Of a stretch of 64,000 nt of DNA, positions 34,276 to 42,474 are shown piece after piece. The notes under the pieces were generated by a model, which was not told where the DNA came from, did not search any database, and saw nothing but the letters and a program-made list of their open reading frames with translations. The position numbers and the translations under genes are program-made. Positions within the stretch are counted from its first letter, which is position 1. Each line of letters opens with the position of its first letter. The stretch comes from Saccharothrix carnea. GTDB lineage: Bacteria; Actinomycetota; Actinomycetes; Mycobacteriales; Pseudonocardiaceae. Where the stretch lies: contig NZ_PYAX01000001.1 in assembly GCF_003014735.1 (NCBI RefSeq), positions 434,001-498,000 of the forward strand. Reading direction: 5' to 3'.

Positions 34276-34467
34276 GTGGCTGCCGTGTGCGACGTCTGTG
34301 GCAAGGGGCCGGGCTTCGGCAAGTCGGTCTCGCACTCCCACCGGCGCACCAACCGCCGGTGGAACCCGAACATTCAGACCGTGCGCGCGAAGGTTTCTTC
34401 TTCGACGCGGCAGCGGCTGAACGTGTGCACCTCGTGCCTGAAGGCGGGCAAGGTGGTGCGCGGCTGA
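34276..34467 (+). CDS. rpmB: 50S ribosomal protein L28
   Basis: A 63-residue L28. The start [15 protein letters not shown] follows the GTG at 34276, placed 8 bases after an AAGGAG box; the in-frame GTG at 34267 is too close to it. Two CxxC pairs (CDVC and CTSC) show the zinc-binding form. It is divergent from the DAK2 gene, the usual arrangement. Confidence 0.96.
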   Translation: MAAVCDVCGKGPGFGKSVSHSHRRTNRRWNPNIQTVRAKVSSSTRQRLNVCTSCLKAGKVVRG

Positions 34468-34493
34468 CGACCCGCGCCTGAATGAGCTTGTCG

Positions 34494-34524
34494 AAGGCCC
34501 CTGGGACTCGTTCCCGGGGGCCTT
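34494..34524 (+). terminator. rpmB terminator
   Basis: AAGGCCCCTGGGA and TTCCCGGGGGCCTT form a strong stem with one mismatch around a 4-base CTCG loop, 26 bases after the rpmB stop. The stem is nearly symmetric, so it can also serve the small convergent gene from the minus strand. Confidence 0.8.
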
Positions 34525-34549
34525 CCGGCGTGCGGAGGAACCTCCGGGC

Positions 34550-34759
34550 TCAGGTGGGGAGGACCTCGACGCCCCAGTCGGCCGCCCACCGGCCGTCACG
34601 GAAGCCCAGCGCCGCCCTGCACTTGTACGTGTCGCCGTCGCACCACACGCCGGTGACCGGAACGGGGTCCTTGGTGGTCGGCTCGGCCACCGCCGAACCC
34701 GCGGACACCAGGGCCGAGGCCGCCGCGAGGAGCGCGACGAGTGCTGTCTTGAGTCTCAT
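34550..34759 (-). CDS. Small secreted protein, 69 aa
   Basis: A 69-residue protein with a clear signal peptide (MRLKTALVALLAAASALVS, cleavage near AVA-EP). The mature part of about 43 residues holds two Cys (WCDGDTYKC) that could form one disulfide and ends WGVEVLPT. No family is recognised. Start is ATG at 34759. Confidence 0.65.
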   Translation of the reverse strand: MRLKTALVALLAAASALVSAGSAVAEPTTKDPVPVTGVWCDGDTYKCRAALGFRDGRWAADWGVEVLPT

Positions 34760-34876
34760 GTGCTCGACGTTCGCAGCGCGAGTCGACGCCGGACAGGTCG
34801 GTCATCCCGTGGGGCAGGCGGACTACCTGCCAGTATGACAGTGTGCAAGCCTGGGTGTCACCCAACGTGACGTTGA

Positions 34877-35551
34877 CTAGGGCAGCTTCCAGTCGACCGG
34901 CTCAGCGCCCTGCTTGACCAGCAGCTCGTTCGCCTTGCTGAACGGCCGCGAGCCGAAGAAGCCGCCCGCCGCCGACAACGGGCTCGGGTGCACCGACTCG
35001 ACGCAGCGGTCGGCGCCCAGCAGCGGCTTGAGGGCACGTGCCTGGCTGCCCCACAGGATCGCAACCAGCGGCGCGTCCCGCTCGGCCAGCGCCTTGATCG
35101 CCTGCTCGGTCACCGGCTCCCAGCCCTTGTTGCGGTGGGAGTTCGACTTGCCCGGCTGCACCGTCAGCGCGCGGTTGAGCAGCAGCACGCCACGCTCGGT
35201 CCACGGGGTCAGGTCGCCGTTGGACGGCTTGGGGTGTCCCAGGTCGGACATGTACTCGGTGTAGATGTTGACCAGGCTCTTCGGGATCGGCCGGGTCTCC
35301 GGCGACACCGAGAAGCTCAAGCCGACCGCGTGTCCCGGCGTCGGGTACGGGTCCTGGCCGACGATCAGCACCCGCACCGAGTGGAAGGGCTGTTGGAACG
35401 CCCGCAGCACGTTCTCCCCGGCGGGCAGGTAGGTCCGCCCGGCGGCCACCTCCGCCCGCAGGAACTCGCCCATCGCGGCGATGCGATCGGCCACGGGCGC
35501 GAGTGCCGCGGCCCAGCCGGCTTCCATGATCTCCTCAAGCGGACGTGCCAC
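34877..35551 (-). CDS. ung: Uracil-DNA glycosylase
   Basis: A 224-residue family 1 UDG that removes uracil from DNA. The water-activating motif is [16 protein letters not shown] with the catalytic Asp. The DNA-intercalation loop is [11 protein letters not shown] with the catalytic His. Length is standard. It sits 14 bases downstream of the carbonic anhydrase-like gene. Confidence 0.96.
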   Translation of the reverse strand: MARPLEEIMEAGWAAALAPVADRIAAMGEFLRAEVAAGRTYLPAGENVLRAFQQPFHSVRVLIVGQDPYPTPGHAVGLSFSVSPETRPIPKSLVNIYTEYMSDLGHPKPSNGDLTPWTERGVLLLNRALTVQPGKSNSHRNKGWEPVTEQAIKALAERDAPLVAILWGSQARALKPLLGADRCVESVHPSPLSAAGGFFGSRPFSKANELLVKQGAEPVDWKLP

Positions 35552-35565
35552 GGCGGGACCCTATC

Positions 35566-36087
35566 TCAGTCCAGGCGCCGCAGTTCCTTGCGGTAGGTCA
35601 AGATGTTGCGCACGTACTTGTCCACCGCGAACTGCCAGGCGCCGTCCGGCACGACGTAACCCTCGCGCACCTTGGCGGGCACCCCGAGCGCCATCGAGCG
35701 CGCCGGCACGTGCCCCTCGAACGACACCACCGCGCCCGCGCCGACGATCGCGCCGGTCTCCACCACGGACCCGTTGAGCACCACCGATCCCGAGGCGATC
35801 AGGCACCGGTCGGCGATGGTCGCGCCCTCGATGTGCACGTTGTGCCCGACGACGCACTCCGCGCCGATCAACGTCGGGTGCACCTCCGTGCAGTGCACGA
35901 CCGTGCCGTCCTGGATCGAGGTCCGCGCGCCGACCTCGATGCGCCCGTAGTCACCGCGCAGCACGGCCTGCGGCCACACCGACGCGTGCGCGCCGATCCG
36001 CACGTCGCCGATCACCGTCGCGTCGGGGTGCACGTAGGCGTCCGGGTGGATCACCGGCTCGAAGTCACCCAACGCGTAGATCGCCAT
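35566..36087 (-). CDS. Gamma-carbonic anhydrase family protein
   Basis: A 173-residue left-handed beta-helix protein with hexapeptide repeats. The zinc His ligands of gamma-class carbonic anhydrases are present in VVHCTEVH and GHNVHIEG. It may be a carbonic anhydrase or a related YrdA/PaaY-like protein; activity is not decidable by sequence. The ATG at 36087 has a GGGAGG box. It starts 22 bases after the GNAT stop in a likely thiL-GNAT-gCA-ung operon. Confidence 0.87.
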   Translation of the reverse strand: MAIYALGDFEPVIHPDAYVHPDATVIGDVRIGAHASVWPQAVLRGDYGRIEVGARTSIQDGTVVHCTEVHPTLIGAECVVGHNVHIEGATIADRCLIASGSVVLNGSVVETGAIVGAGAVVSFEGHVPARSMALGVPAKVREGYVVPDGAWQFAVDKYVRNILTYRKELRRLD

Positions 36088-36109
36088 CGCGGTACCTCCC
36101 GGGGGTCCT

Positions 36110-36580
36110 CTACAGATCCTTCGCGAAGCAAAGGCTCTCCGGATGATGCCGGTAGACGCCGAAGTTGTCGATGCGCACGTATCCATTGGACTGGTAGAGC
36201 CCGATCGCCTCCGGTTGGCGCAACCCGGTCTCCAGCACCATCCGCCGGCGCCCGGCCGCCCGCGCCGCCGTCTCCAGCGACGCGAGCACGAGCCGGGCCA
36301 GGCCGCGCCCGCGCACGGCCTCCGCCACGTACATGCGCTTGATCTCGGCGTCACCGGGGCGCAGCGAGTGCTCGGCCACGTCGTGCGCGCGCCACCCGCC
36401 GCACGCCACCGGTCCGCCGTCGAGGTAGCCGACCACGAAGTGGCCCAACGGCGCGGCGAACTCCGCGGGGTCGACCGGCGTGACGTCGATCTCGCCGTAG
36501 CGGTCCAGGTAGACCTGCTGGATGTCGAAGATCAGCTTCACCGAGTCTGGATGGTCATACGCAAGCGTGCATAGTTCCAC
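36110..36580 (-). CDS. GNAT acetyltransferase
   Basis: A 156-residue GNAT enzyme. The acetyl-CoA site is IKRMYVAEAVRGRGLARLV, and the closing element EAIGLYQSNGYVRI is typical. It lies between thiL and the carbonic anhydrase-like gene on one strand. Acceptor unknown; it is not RimI by its start. Confidence 0.82.
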   Translation of the reverse strand: MELCTLAYDHPDSVKLIFDIQQVYLDRYGEIDVTPVDPAEFAAPLGHFVVGYLDGGPVACGGWRAHDVAEHSLRPGDAEIKRMYVAEAVRGRGLARLVLASLETAARAAGRRRMVLETGLRQPEAIGLYQSNGYVRIDNFGVYRHHPESLCFAKDL

Positions 36581-36594
36581 ATCCCGCAGGTTAC

Positions 36595-37560
36595 CTACCG
36601 CCAGTGCTCCCAGCCAGGGGGTTTCTCGTACGCCCGGCCGTCGACGGTGACGCCGCTGCCGTGCCGGACCGTGCCGATGGTGCGCCAGCCCTCGGGCACG
36701 GCCGCGGGCTCCGGGAACGTCGCGGCCAGCGCGTGGTCCTCGCCACCGGTCAGCGCCCAGTGCCTGGCGTCCGCGCCGAGCGCCGCGGCGACGTCGATCA
36801 GCCGCGGGTGCACCTCCAGCAGCTCGGTGCGGATGTCGATGCCGATGCCCGACTCGTCCGCGATGTGCCCCAGGTCGGCCAGCAGGCCGTCCGACACGTC
36901 GATCATCGCGGTCGCGCCGGCGGCGGCGGCCTGGGGGCCGGCGGCGTAAGGCGGTTCGGGGTTCCGCTGGGCGCCGACGACCGCGACCGGCGAGCGGAAC
37001 CCGCGCTGCAGCACGGCCAACCCGCCCGCGGCCCAGCCGAGCCGTCCGCAGACCGCCACGACATCGCCCACTTGCGCGCCCGAACGGGTGACTGGCTCCA
37101 AACCACCCATGTCACCCATCGCGGTAACGGAAATCACCAGTGTCGCGGACGACACCATGTCGCCGCCCACCACACCGGCACCCGCGACGGTCGCCTCCTG
37201 CCACAGCCCGGCGGTGATCCCCTCGACCACGGCGGACGGCGTGTCGGACGGGCAGGCGAGACCGATCAGCAAGGCGGTCGGCATCGCGCCCATGGCCACC
37301 ACGTCGGCCAGGTTCACCGCCGCCGCCTTGCGTCCCACCTGCTCGGGAGACGACCAGTCGAGTCTGAAGTGGACACCTTCGACCAGCACGTCGGTGGAGA
37401 CCACCACCCGGCCGTCGGGCGCCGCGACGACAGCCGCGTCGTCACCCGGCCCGAGCAGGGTGGTGGGCGGCTGCGTCCGACCTGCCGTCACCCGGCGGAT
37501 GAGACCGAACTCACCCACCTCAGCGACCGTGTCCGCGTTCCGCGGCGGCTCCGGACGCAA
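36595..37560 (-). CDS. thiL: Thiamine-monophosphate kinase
   Basis: A 321-residue enzyme that makes thiamine diphosphate from thiamine phosphate. Motifs: GEFGLIRRV start, LLGPGDDAAVV (Mg/ATP), TDVLVEGVHFRLDWSS, and DVSDGLLADLGHIA. The order next to ung and the AsnC-like gene matches mycobacteria. No TPP riboswitch is visible upstream. Confidence 0.95.
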   Translation of the reverse strand: MRPEPPRNADTVAEVGEFGLIRRVTAGRTQPPTTLLGPGDDAAVVAAPDGRVVVSTDVLVEGVHFRLDWSSPEQVGRKAAAVNLADVVAMGAMPTALLIGLACPSDTPSAVVEGITAGLWQEATVAGAGVVGGDMVSSATLVISVTAMGDMGGLEPVTRSGAQVGDVVAVCGRLGWAAGGLAVLQRGFRSPVAVVGAQRNPEPPYAAGPQAAAAGATAMIDVSDGLLADLGHIADESGIGIDIRTELLEVHPRLIDVAAALGADARHWALTGGEDHALAATFPEPAAVPEGWRTIGTVRHGSGVTVDGRAYEKPPGWEHWR

Positions 37561-37657
37561 GATTGCCTCCCGTTCTGAGCATTCGGAACCCCGACTGGGG
37601 TACGTTGCTGTGCACGTTCCTACCCCGACCTAACCTGTCGCGACGAAGGGGCACGCC

Positions 37658-37891
37658 GTGGTGCACGCATACATCCTCATCCAGACCGAGGTCGGGAAGG
37701 CAGCCGCCGTTGCGGCGGAGATCTCCGGCATCCCCGGTGTGGCCACCGCGGAAGACGTCACCGGACCGTACGACGTCATCGTCCGCGCCGAGGCCGACAC
37801 CGTCGACCAGCTGGCGCAGCTGGTGGTCGCCCGCATCCAGAACGTGGAAGGCATCACGCGAACGCTGACCTGCCCGGTGGTCCACCTGTAG
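37658..37891 (+). CDS. Stand-alone Lrp/AsnC ligand-binding (RAM) domain protein
   Basis: A 77-residue protein that consists only of the RAM domain (VHAYILIQTEVGKA, ISGIPGVATAEDVTGPYDVIVRAEA). It lacks the DNA-binding helix-turn-helix of full Lrp regulators. Such proteins form oligomers that sense amino acids. A GTG at 37658 or 37661 starts it, with GAAGGGG upstream. It is divergent from thiL. Confidence 0.9.
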   Translation: MVHAYILIQTEVGKAAAVAAEISGIPGVATAEDVTGPYDVIVRAEADTVDQLAQLVVARIQNVEGITRTLTCPVVHL

Positions 37892-37911
37892 GCACGTGCT
37901 GTCATAGCCGC

Positions 37912-38475
37912 GTGGCACAGGAACCGGAACGCACCTCGCCGCTCCCCCGCCCACTGCTCGCGTTGGCCATCGGGCTGACGGCGCTGCTCGCGGTAGGCGT
38001 CGCCGCCGCGGGCTTGTTCCTCGGTGGCGGGGACGACGAGCCTGCCGTCCACACCGGCCCCGTGGCGCTGGTGCCGTTGCCCGCGCCGGAGGCCGAGTCG
38101 GACGAGTGCAAGACGCTGCTCGGCGCGCTGCCGGCGGAGCTGGTGTCCAACGGGGTCCCGTTGCCGCGTCGCGAGCTGGCGGCACCCGCACCGGCGGGCG
38201 CGTCGGCGTGGGGTGATCCGCGGCACGAGCCCGTGGTGCTGCGGTGCGGGCTGGACCGTCCCGGTGACCTCACCACGACCTCCGTGCTGCGCATGATCTC
38301 CGAGGTGGAGTGGCTGGAGGTGGCCGAGGGCGGTTCGGCCACCTGGTACGTGGTGGACCGGCCGGTGTACGTGGCGCTGACCGTGCCGTCCGACGCGGGC
38401 ACGGGGCCCCTGCAGGACATCTCGGCCACGATCCGCGGCACCCTGGCCAAGAGCCCCGTCGACACCACGGGCTAG
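37912..38475 (+). CDS. DUF3515 membrane protein
   Basis: A 187-residue actinobacterial protein with one membrane helix near residues 14-37 and an external domain with two Cys (DECKTLL and LRCGL). The motif WGDPRHEPVVLRCG is typical of DUF3515. In mycobacteria the homologue (Rv2980) also lies beside ddl. Function is unknown. Confidence 0.88.
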   Translation: MAQEPERTSPLPRPLLALAIGLTALLAVGVAAAGLFLGGGDDEPAVHTGPVALVPLPAPEAESDECKTLLGALPAELVSNGVPLPRRELAAPAPAGASAWGDPRHEPVVLRCGLDRPGDLTTTSVLRMISEVEWLEVAEGGSATWYVVDRPVYVALTVPSDAGTGPLQDISATIRGTLAKSPVDTTG

Positions 38476-38478
38476 CCG

Positions 38479-39546
38479 CTAGCGCAGCCCCGTGCCCCGG
38501 GCGATCGCGGTCTCGATCAGCGTGGTCAGCAGCGCCGGGTAGTCCACGCCCGTCTCGGCCCACATCCGCGGGTACATCGAGATCGGCGTGAAGCCGGGCA
38601 TGGTGTTGACCTCGTTGACGACCAGCTCGTCGTAGTCGGTGACGAAGAAGTCGACCCGGGCCAGGCCCTGGCAGTCCAGCGCGCGGAACGCGGCGACGGC
38701 CATCTCGCGCAGGTCGCGGGTGACGTGCTCGTCCAGCTTGGCCGGGATGTCGAACTCGCACACGTCGTCGAGGTACTTGGCGTCGAAGTCGTACCAGTCG
38801 ACCTCGCCGCCGACGATGCGCAGCTCGGCGGGCAGCGACGCCTCGACGCGGCCGTCCGGGAACTCCAGCACGCCGCACTCGACCTCGCGGCCGGACACGG
38901 CGGCCTCGATGATCACCTTCGGGTCCGTCTTGCGCGCCAACGCGATCGCGCTGTCCAGGTGCGCCCAGTCGACGACCTTCGAGATGCCCACCGACGACCC
39001 GGCGCGCGTGGGCTTGACGAAGACGGGCAGCCCCAGCCGCTCCCGGTCCTCGTCCGCCAGCGTCTCCTGGTCGCGCCGCAGCACGGCGAACTCGCCGACC
39101 GGCAGGCCCGCGCCCTTGAGCAGGCGCTTGGTGAACTCCTTGTCCATGGCGACGGCGCTGGCCAGCACACCCGGTCCCACGTAGGGGATGTCGGCCAGTT
39201 CGAGCAGGCCCTGGATGGTGCCGTCCTCGCCCCACGCGCCGTGCAGCACGGGGAACACGACCTCCACGTCGGCCAGCACCTCGGTGGGCGCCACCGGCAC
39301 CAGTTCGCTGCCGGACACGGGGACCAGCGCGTTGACGGTGGGCAGCTGCCGGTCCCGCACTTCGAGCGCCTTGGTGTCGTCCGCGCCGATCACCCACGCG
39401 CCCGCTTCGGTGATGCCGACCGGCACGACGTCGAACCGGTCCCGGTCGAGGTGGGGCAGGACACTACCGGCGGACAGGCAGGAGATCGTGTGCTCGCTGC
39501 TTCGCCCGCCGAACACCACGGCGACCTTGGTCTTGCGCTGTGTCAT
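38479..39546 (-). CDS. ddl: D-alanine--D-alanine ligase
   Basis: A 355-residue ATP-grasp ligase for peptidoglycan precursor synthesis. Motifs: [36 protein letters not shown], omega loop YDFDAKY and [15 protein letters not shown]. The YDFDAKY loop indicates D-Ala-D-Ala specificity, not the vancomycin-resistance D-Lac type. The ATG at 39546 is fixed by the conserved start. It converges on DUF3515 three bases away. Confidence 0.96.
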   Translation of the reverse strand: MTQRKTKVAVVFGGRSSEHTISCLSAGSVLPHLDRDRFDVVPVGITEAGAWVIGADDTKALEVRDRQLPTVNALVPVSGSELVPVAPTEVLADVEVVFPVLHGAWGEDGTIQGLLELADIPYVGPGVLASAVAMDKEFTKRLLKGAGLPVGEFAVLRRDQETLADEDRERLGLPVFVKPTRAGSSVGISKVVDWAHLDSAIALARKTDPKVIIEAAVSGREVECGVLEFPDGRVEASLPAELRIVGGEVDWYDFDAKYLDDVCEFDIPAKLDEHVTRDLREMAVAAFRALDCQGLARVDFFVTDYDELVVNEVNTMPGFTPISMYPRMWAETGVDYPALLTTLIETAIARGTGLR

Positions 39547-39596
39547 GGCTCGGACCCTACCCGGATGGCGTAACCCGCCACCGTCACCGCACACCC

Positions 39597-39716
39597 CGGC
39601 GTTGAACTCAGGGGCCCTGAACGCAGGACTCTCGCGGTCTGAACGCAGGACTCTCGCGAGAGTCCTGCGTTCACGCCGCGAGTGTCCTGCGTTCGGATCA
39701 CCCGAGTTGAGCGTTC
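39597..39716. repeat. Inverted 22-bp repeat element with 34-bp perfect palindrome
   Basis: Three forward units begin at 39597, 39619 and 39641; three inverted units begin (minus strand) at 39672, 39694 and 39716. All are spaced 22 bases. The two central units form a perfect palindrome at 39640-39673 with arms TGAACGCAGGACTCTCG. Units share GAACGCAGGACTC or variants with the array at 23973-24147. The last inverted unit ends in the mocR stop codon (39715-39717). Confidence 0.85.
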
Positions 39717-41109
39717 AGGACGGCTCGGCGTGGGTGGCGAGGATGCGGATCAGGTCCGGGATCGCGGCGGTCAGCTGGTCACGGGAGCAGGCGCTGTAGC
39801 CGATCGCGGCGCCGTGCACCTTCGGGCGGGCGGCGTGGTGGCGGGCCAGGCCGTCCAGGCGCAGGCCGCGGTCGTGCGCCTCGGCCAGCACGTCGCGTTC
39901 CGCCTGCGCCGAAGGCAGCGGCACGACGATGTGCGCGCCCGCGTCGTCACCCAGCACGGGAACCCCGGCGTCGGCGAAAGCCGCGGACAGCAGCGCACGC
40001 CGCTCGGACAGCTCACGCCGCAGCTTGCGCAGGTGCCGCCCGAGGTCGCCGTTGCGCGCCAACTCGACCAGCACCCGCTGCCCCGCCGCGGACGGGCTCG
40101 TGCCGGTCCGGTCGCGGTGCGCCATCACCTCGGCGGCGATCGGCTCCGGCGCGACCATCCACCCCGCGCCGAGCGTCGGCGTCAGGATCTTGCTCGTCGT
40201 GCCCAGGTGCACCACCACGTCCGGCGCCAACGCCGCCAGCAACGGCAACGGCGCCACGTCGTACCGCAGCTCGCCGTCGTAGTCGTCCTCGACGACCAGC
40301 CACCCCTCCGCCCGCGCCCGCTCCACCAGCGCCACCCGCCGCGCCGCCGACATCCGCCCGCCCATCGGGTACTGGTGCGCGGGCGAGCAGTACACCCCCC
40401 GCACCCCCGGAGGCACGGCCTCCACCAACAGCCCCTCGGCGTCGACGGGCGCCTGCACGACCTTCACCCCGGCCGACCGCAACGCCCACACCGCCCGCTG
40501 GTACCCCGGCTCCTCCACGGCCACCGCGTCACCCGGCCGCAGCACGGCCGACCCCAGCTCCACCAACGCCGCCGTCGTCCCACCCGTGGCCAGCACCAGC
40601 TCCTCCCGCAACCCGCCGCGCACCGCCAACCCCCGGTGCCGCAACAGGTGCTCCGCGACCACCGCGCGGTACTCCGGCAGCCCGCCGCGCGCCGGCCGGA
40701 ACAACGGCTGCACGTCCGCCGCCGCACGCCACGCCCGCCGCCAAGCCGCCCGGTCCAACCCCTCCGCCCACGGCGCACCGGGCGCGAGGTCCACCACGTC
40801 CACCGGCACGGCGGGCGCCACCACCGGCCGGGCCCGCGACTTCAACGCGCCCGGCGGCGTGGTCGTCACGTAGGTACCCGACCCGTGCCGTCCGGCGATC
40901 CAGCCCTCGGCGTGCAGCTGCTCGTAGGCCGCCGCGGTCACGGTCCGGCTCACGCCGAGCCGCTCGGCCAGCGCCCGGGTCGAGGGCAGCCGGTCACCGC
41001 TGCGCAGCCGACCATCGGCCGCCGCCGCGCGCAGGGCGTCCGCGAGCTGCACGGCCAGCGGCTCGGCCGACTCGCGGTCCAACACCACCGCCAGCGCCGT
41101 CTCCGCCAT
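39715..41109 (-). CDS. MocR/PdxR-type GntR regulator with aminotransferase domain
   Basis: A 464-residue regulator. The N-terminal GntR helix-turn-helix is RLPSTRALAERLGVSRTVTAA (split: RLPSTRALAERLGVS, RTVTAAAYEQL), followed by a class I aminotransferase-like domain. PLP-binding Lys is in HLGTTSKILTPTLGAGW. MocR proteins sense PLP or related ligands. It is divergent from a PPOX-family gene, a classical MocR target pairing. Confidence 0.92.
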   Translation of the reverse strand: MAETALAVVLDRESAEPLAVQLADALRAAAADGRLRSGDRLPSTRALAERLGVSRTVTAAAYEQLHAEGWIAGRHGSGTYVTTTPPGALKSRARPVVAPAVPVDVVDLAPGAPWAEGLDRAAWRRAWRAAADVQPLFRPARGGLPEYRAVVAEHLLRHRGLAVRGGLREELVLATGGTTAALVELGSAVLRPGDAVAVEEPGYQRAVWALRSAGVKVVQAPVDAEGLLVEAVPPGVRGVYCSPAHQYPMGGRMSAARRVALVERARAEGWLVVEDDYDGELRYDVAPLPLLAALAPDVVVHLGTTSKILTPTLGAGWMVAPEPIAAEVMAHRDRTGTSPSAAGQRVLVELARNGDLGRHLRKLRRELSERRALLSAAFADAGVPVLGDDAGAHIVVPLPSAQAERDVLAEAHDRGLRLDGLARHHAARPKVHGAAIGYSACSRDQLTAAIPDLIRILATHAEPS

Positions 41110-41134
41110 AGTGGCCTCCTCAGATCACCGAGAA

Positions 41135-41158
41135 TTGGCACTTGAAGAGGGCCACTTT
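41135..41158 (+). promoter_or_regulatory. Putative MocR operator/promoter
   Basis: TTGGCACTT at 41135-41143 and GGCCACTTT at 41150-41158 form a near direct repeat in the mocR/PPOX gap. TTGGCA could be the -35 with TACCGT at 41158-41163 as -10 (17-base spacer). A further AGTGGCC at 41110-41116 sits at the mocR start. Spaced direct repeats are usual for MocR regulators. Confidence 0.45.
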
Positions 41159-41176
41159 ACCGTAGAGGCTGGTCCC

Positions 41177-41824
41177 ATGACGTTGTCACCCACCGACCGC
41201 AGCACCATCAAGCGCGGCCGCATCCGAGCCGTGACCGAACGCGAGGCGCTGCACGCCGTCCTCGACGCCGCCCTCGTCTGCCACCTCGCGGTCGTCGTGG
41301 ACGACGCGCCGCTCGTGCTGCCCACGGGCTACGGCCGCGACGGCGACACCCTCTACCTGCACGGTTCGACCGGCGCGCGCAGCCTCCGCGAAGCCGCGAC
41401 CGGCGTGCCGGTGTGCGTCGGCGTCACCATCCTGGACGGTGTCGTCTACGCCCGCTCGGTGTTCGACAACTCGATGAACTACCGCGCCGCCGTCATCCAC
41501 GGCACCGCCGTCCCGGTCACCGACCCCGACACCAAGCTGCACGCCCTGCGCGTGCTCACCGAGCACATGGCCCCCGGCTCGTGGGACTACGCCCGGCAGC
41601 CGACGCAGAAGGAGCTCGCCGCGACCGCCGTGCTCTCGCTCGACCTCGCCGAGGCCTCGGTGAAGATCCGCAGCGGCCCGCCCGGCGACGAGCCCGAGGA
41701 CATCGCCGCCAACGCCGTCTGGGCGGGCGTGCTGCCCCTGCGCACGGTGTGGGGCGAGCCCGAGCCGGACCCGGCGCTGGTCGGCGACTGGGACGTCCCG
41801 CCGCACGTCACCGCGCGGAGGTAG
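41177..41824 (+). CDS. PPOX-class FMN-binding split-barrel protein
   Basis: A 215-residue flavin-fold protein of the pyridoxamine-phosphate-oxidase-like family. It has GYGRDGDTLYLHGSTGARS (strand-turn for FMN phosphate), VDDAPLVLPTGYG, and SMNYRAAVIHGTA. It is probably a flavin reductase or F420/FMN-binding enzyme. Divergent MocR suggests vitamin B6-responsive control. The ATG at 41177 is preferred over an upstream frame opening at 41111 that overlaps the operators. Confidence 0.82.
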   Translation: MTLSPTDRSTIKRGRIRAVTEREALHAVLDAALVCHLAVVVDDAPLVLPTGYGRDGDTLYLHGSTGARSLREAATGVPVCVGVTILDGVVYARSVFDNSMNYRAAVIHGTAVPVTDPDTKLHALRVLTEHMAPGSWDYARQPTQKELAATAVLSLDLAEASVKIRSGPPGDEPEDIAANAVWAGVLPLRTVWGEPEPDPALVGDWDVPPHVTARR

Positions 41825-42275
41825 TGCCCGTCACCGGGTCGAACCGGACCGGACGCACGGTGCGCCCGCCGTCGCGGTACACGTGGATCGTGACGGCGGG
41901 GTCGGCGCCGTCGTTGCGCACCTGGTGCACGTACGAGGGGCCGAACACCCGCGACTGACCGGCCACCAGGTGGTGCAGCACCTGGGTCGGGCCCGGGGTG
42001 ACGACCTCCGTCAGCGAGCCGCTGACCACGGTGAACGCGCCGCTGGTCGCGCCGTGGTCGTGCAGGTCGGCGTGCTGGCCGGGCAACCAGCTCATCAGCC
42101 ACACCTCCTGCTCCGGTGTCTTGTCGACCAGCGCGGCGAAGCGGGTCTCGGGGTCGTAGCGGAGCAGGTGGGCCCAGCGCTCACGCCGTGCCGCCGTGTC
42201 GAGCGCGATCCGCACGGGGTGCAGCGCGGCGTGCGACTGGGGCAGGGCGATGGTGTTCTCCGGAACGGCGAACAT
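41808..42275 (-). CDS. Cysteine dioxygenase
   Basis: A 155-residue cupin that oxidises L-cysteine to cysteine sulfinate. The iron ligands are the His pair in HADLHDHGATSGAF and a His in YVHQVRN. The length and motifs fit bacterial type I CDO. It overlaps the convergent PPOX gene by 17 bases. The 200-base gap upstream contains a short leader ORF, suggesting cysteine-linked attenuation. A GAGAAGGAACC ribosome site precedes the ATG at 42275. Confidence 0.9.
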   Translation of the reverse strand: MFAVPENTIALPQSHAALHPVRIALDTAARRERWAHLLRYDPETRFAALVDKTPEQEVWLMSWLPGQHADLHDHGATSGAFTVVSGSLTEVVTPGPTQVLHHLVAGQSRVFGPSYVHQVRNDGADPAVTIHVYRDGGRTVRPVRFDPVTGTTSAR

Positions 42276-42302
42276 GGTTCCTTCTCGGTGCTCGGTGAGA
42301 GT

Positions 42303-42321
42303 GCGGGCGTCAGCAGCCCGC
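42303..42321 (-). promoter_or_regulatory. Small hairpin after the CDO leader ORF
   Basis: GCGGGC and GCCCGC pair around a 7-base loop, 15 bases beyond the leader stop and about 28 bases before the CDO start. No U-run follows, so it is not a clear terminator; it could affect translation or be part of a larger structure. Confidence 0.35.
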
Positions 42322-42335
42322 GGGACGCGAGACGA

Positions 42336-42401
42336 TCACCGGGAAGGACAGAGCGCGCTGGCGACCAGGCGCAGGTCGATGTGACCCCGCCCGTCGGTCA
42401 T
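42336..42401 (-). CDS. Leader peptide upstream of cysteine dioxygenase
   Basis: A 21-codon ORF, MTDGRGHIDLRLVASALC then PSR and TGA. The core R-x-HID-x-x-x-V-A-S-A-L-C resembles the short actinobacterial leader peptides that precede sulfur-amino-acid genes, from memory. The only Cys codon, number 18, is the rare TGT. An in-frame ATG at 42416 would add five residues (MSFRA). No Shine-Dalgarno is visible, so it may be leaderless. It lies 61 bases before the CDO start and 73 bases after the cgl stop. Confidence 0.72.
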   Translation of the reverse strand: MTDGRGHIDLRLVASALCPSR

Positions 42402-42474
42402 GGCGCGAAAAGACATGGTGACGAGGGTGGCAGCCGGCCCGCCGGCACGCAACCCCTCTCACCCACTGGACCCG

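Noticed and set aside
37561-37657. A TPP riboswitch upstream of thiL
   Set aside because: The gap has none of the conserved THI-box sequence and is too short.
38479-39546. A vancomycin-resistance type D-Ala-D-Lac ligase
   Set aside because: The omega-loop YDFDAKY and neighbours (no vanH or vanX) fit the housekeeping Ddl.
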